Assembly (NCBI RefSeq): GCF_000812025.2 | Contig: NZ_JWJE02000015.1 | Location: 17,197 to 81,196 of the forward strand | Length of the DNA stretch: 64,000 nucleotides | Origin: Bacillus thermotolerans | GTDB taxonomy: Bacteria; Bacillota; Bacilli; Bacillales; Domibacillaceae | Direction: 5' to 3' | Shown here: one piece after another, positions 63,756 through 64,000 of the stretch | Layout: each line of letters opens with the position of its first letter | Position numbering within the stretch: position 1 is the first letter of the stretch | Position numbers and translations under genes: made by a program | Notes under the pieces: model-generated | Databases searched by the model: none | What the model was told of the DNA's origin: nothing | Seen by the model: only the letters and a program-made list of their open reading frames with translations

Positions 63756-63785
63756 TTGACATCAATTGAAAAATAATGTTATAGT
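63756..63785 (+). promoter_or_regulatory. rRNA operon promoter P1
   Basis: TTGACA, 18 bases, TATAGT, with AT-rich sequence upstream that could act as an UP element. Confidence 0.82.
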
Positions 63786-63849
63786 AGTATTCGTCGCTGA
63801 GGAGCGATGGAGTTCTTTAAGAGCTCGAAAAAAGAATTCAAAAAAGGCG

Positions 63850-63878
63850 TTGACTTTAAATAGACAACATGATATGGT
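63850..63878 (+). promoter_or_regulatory. rRNA operon promoter P2
   Basis: TTGACT, 17 bases, TATGGT. It is followed by the leader with the boxA-like sequence. Tandem promoters are the rule for Bacillus rrn operons. Confidence 0.82.
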
Positions 63879-63910
63879 ATTAAAGTTGACTCTTAAAAAA
63901 GAAAACAACA

Positions 63911-63932
63911 TTGATCTTTGAAAACTGAACAA
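63911..63932 (+). promoter_or_regulatory. boxA-like antitermination element of the rrn leader
   Basis: TTGATCTTTGAAAACTGAAC followed by AA matches the conserved boxA-containing leader sequence seen before 16S genes in Bacillus. Confidence 0.75.
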
Positions 63933-63984
63933 AATACATGCCAGTTAATTCTTGATTTATTTATTTTATGAGCAATCAAACATC

Positions 63985-64000
63985 TTTTTGGAGAGTTTGA
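63985..64000 (+). rRNA. 16S rRNA, first bases only
   Basis: TTTTTGGAGAGTTTGA is the start of a 16S rRNA gene; the universal 5' sequence GAGAGTTTGA is present at 63991-64000. The gene runs beyond the window edge. The exact mature 5' end is estimated. Confidence 0.88.

Noticed and set aside
1..64000. CRISPR arrays, tRNA genes or prophage structural genes
   Set aside because: No regularly spaced repeats, no recognisable tRNA and no phage morphogenesis genes were seen in the window.

Overview
The window is a chromosomal stretch of a low- to mid-GC Gram-positive bacterium, almost certainly a member of the Bacillaceae. Supporting signs are strong AGGAGG-type ribosome binding sites with frequent TTG and GTG starts, CcpA cre-like operators, a Bacillus-type rbs operon (rbsR-K-D-A-C-B), a BceRSAB module, and at the right edge an rrn leader with two promoters and a boxA-like element running into the first bases of a 16S rRNA gene. 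The genus cannot be fixed from the sequence.

Region 1 (1-13,850) is a molybdenum-hydroxylase locus. Molybdopterin synthesis genes (a MoeB/ThiF-type gene cut by the window edge, and moaA) lie next to a three-subunit CoxS/CoxL/CoxM-type enzyme with CoxG, the CoxD/CoxE maturation pair, an XdhC split into two reading frames, and a MocA cytidylyltransferase. The large subunit has AYRGAGKPE, not the AYRCSFR loop of true CO dehydrogenase, so the substrate is unknown. A textbook sigma-54 promoter with regularly spaced upstream palindromes precedes coxG, and a CBS-PAS-AAA+ sigma-54 activator sits in the locus, followed by pxpB-pxpC (5-oxoprolinase subunits) without pxpA.

Region 2 (13,850-20,480) has a second sigma-54 activator divergent from an iron-type alcohol dehydrogenase with its own candidate sigma-54 promoter, then an MHS-family transporter preceded by a cre site, and a large-subunit catalase.

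Region 3 (20,490-32,815) is a complete phenol-type meta-cleavage pathway: two-component FADH2 monooxygenase, flavin reductase, a dedicated FAD synthetase, GlcG-like protein, catechol 2,3-dioxygenase, hydratase, acylating acetaldehyde dehydrogenase, 4-hydroxy-2-oxovalerate aldolase, 4-oxalocrotonate decarboxylase, tautomerase, semialdehyde dehydrogenase and a plant-type ferredoxin. The expected products are pyruvate and acetyl-CoA. The regulator after it is unusual: the aromatic-sensing domain of DmpR/MopR/XylR joined to a PucR-type output instead of a sigma-54 activator.

Region 4 (32,820-37,390) holds a small membrane protein, pepT, a SIR2-like protein in which the expected catalytic His is Asn, and a stand-alone purC.

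Region 5 (37,495-51,960) is an accessory island bounded by two apparently identical ISL3-family copies in the same orientation. It carries BceAB-BceRS (antimicrobial-peptide detoxification), an IS3-family element beside a gene remnant, a VanZ-domain protein, a thioredoxin-reductase-like protein and an Rrf2 regulator. A tyrosine recombinase missing its N-terminus abuts the right IS copy.

Region 6 (51,960-64,000) is backbone: a Mn-type CDF exporter, the ribose operon, a GyrI-like protein, an MDR oxidoreductase, D-amino acid transaminase, a secreted SGNH hydrolase, an AEC-family permease, and the start of an rRNA operon.
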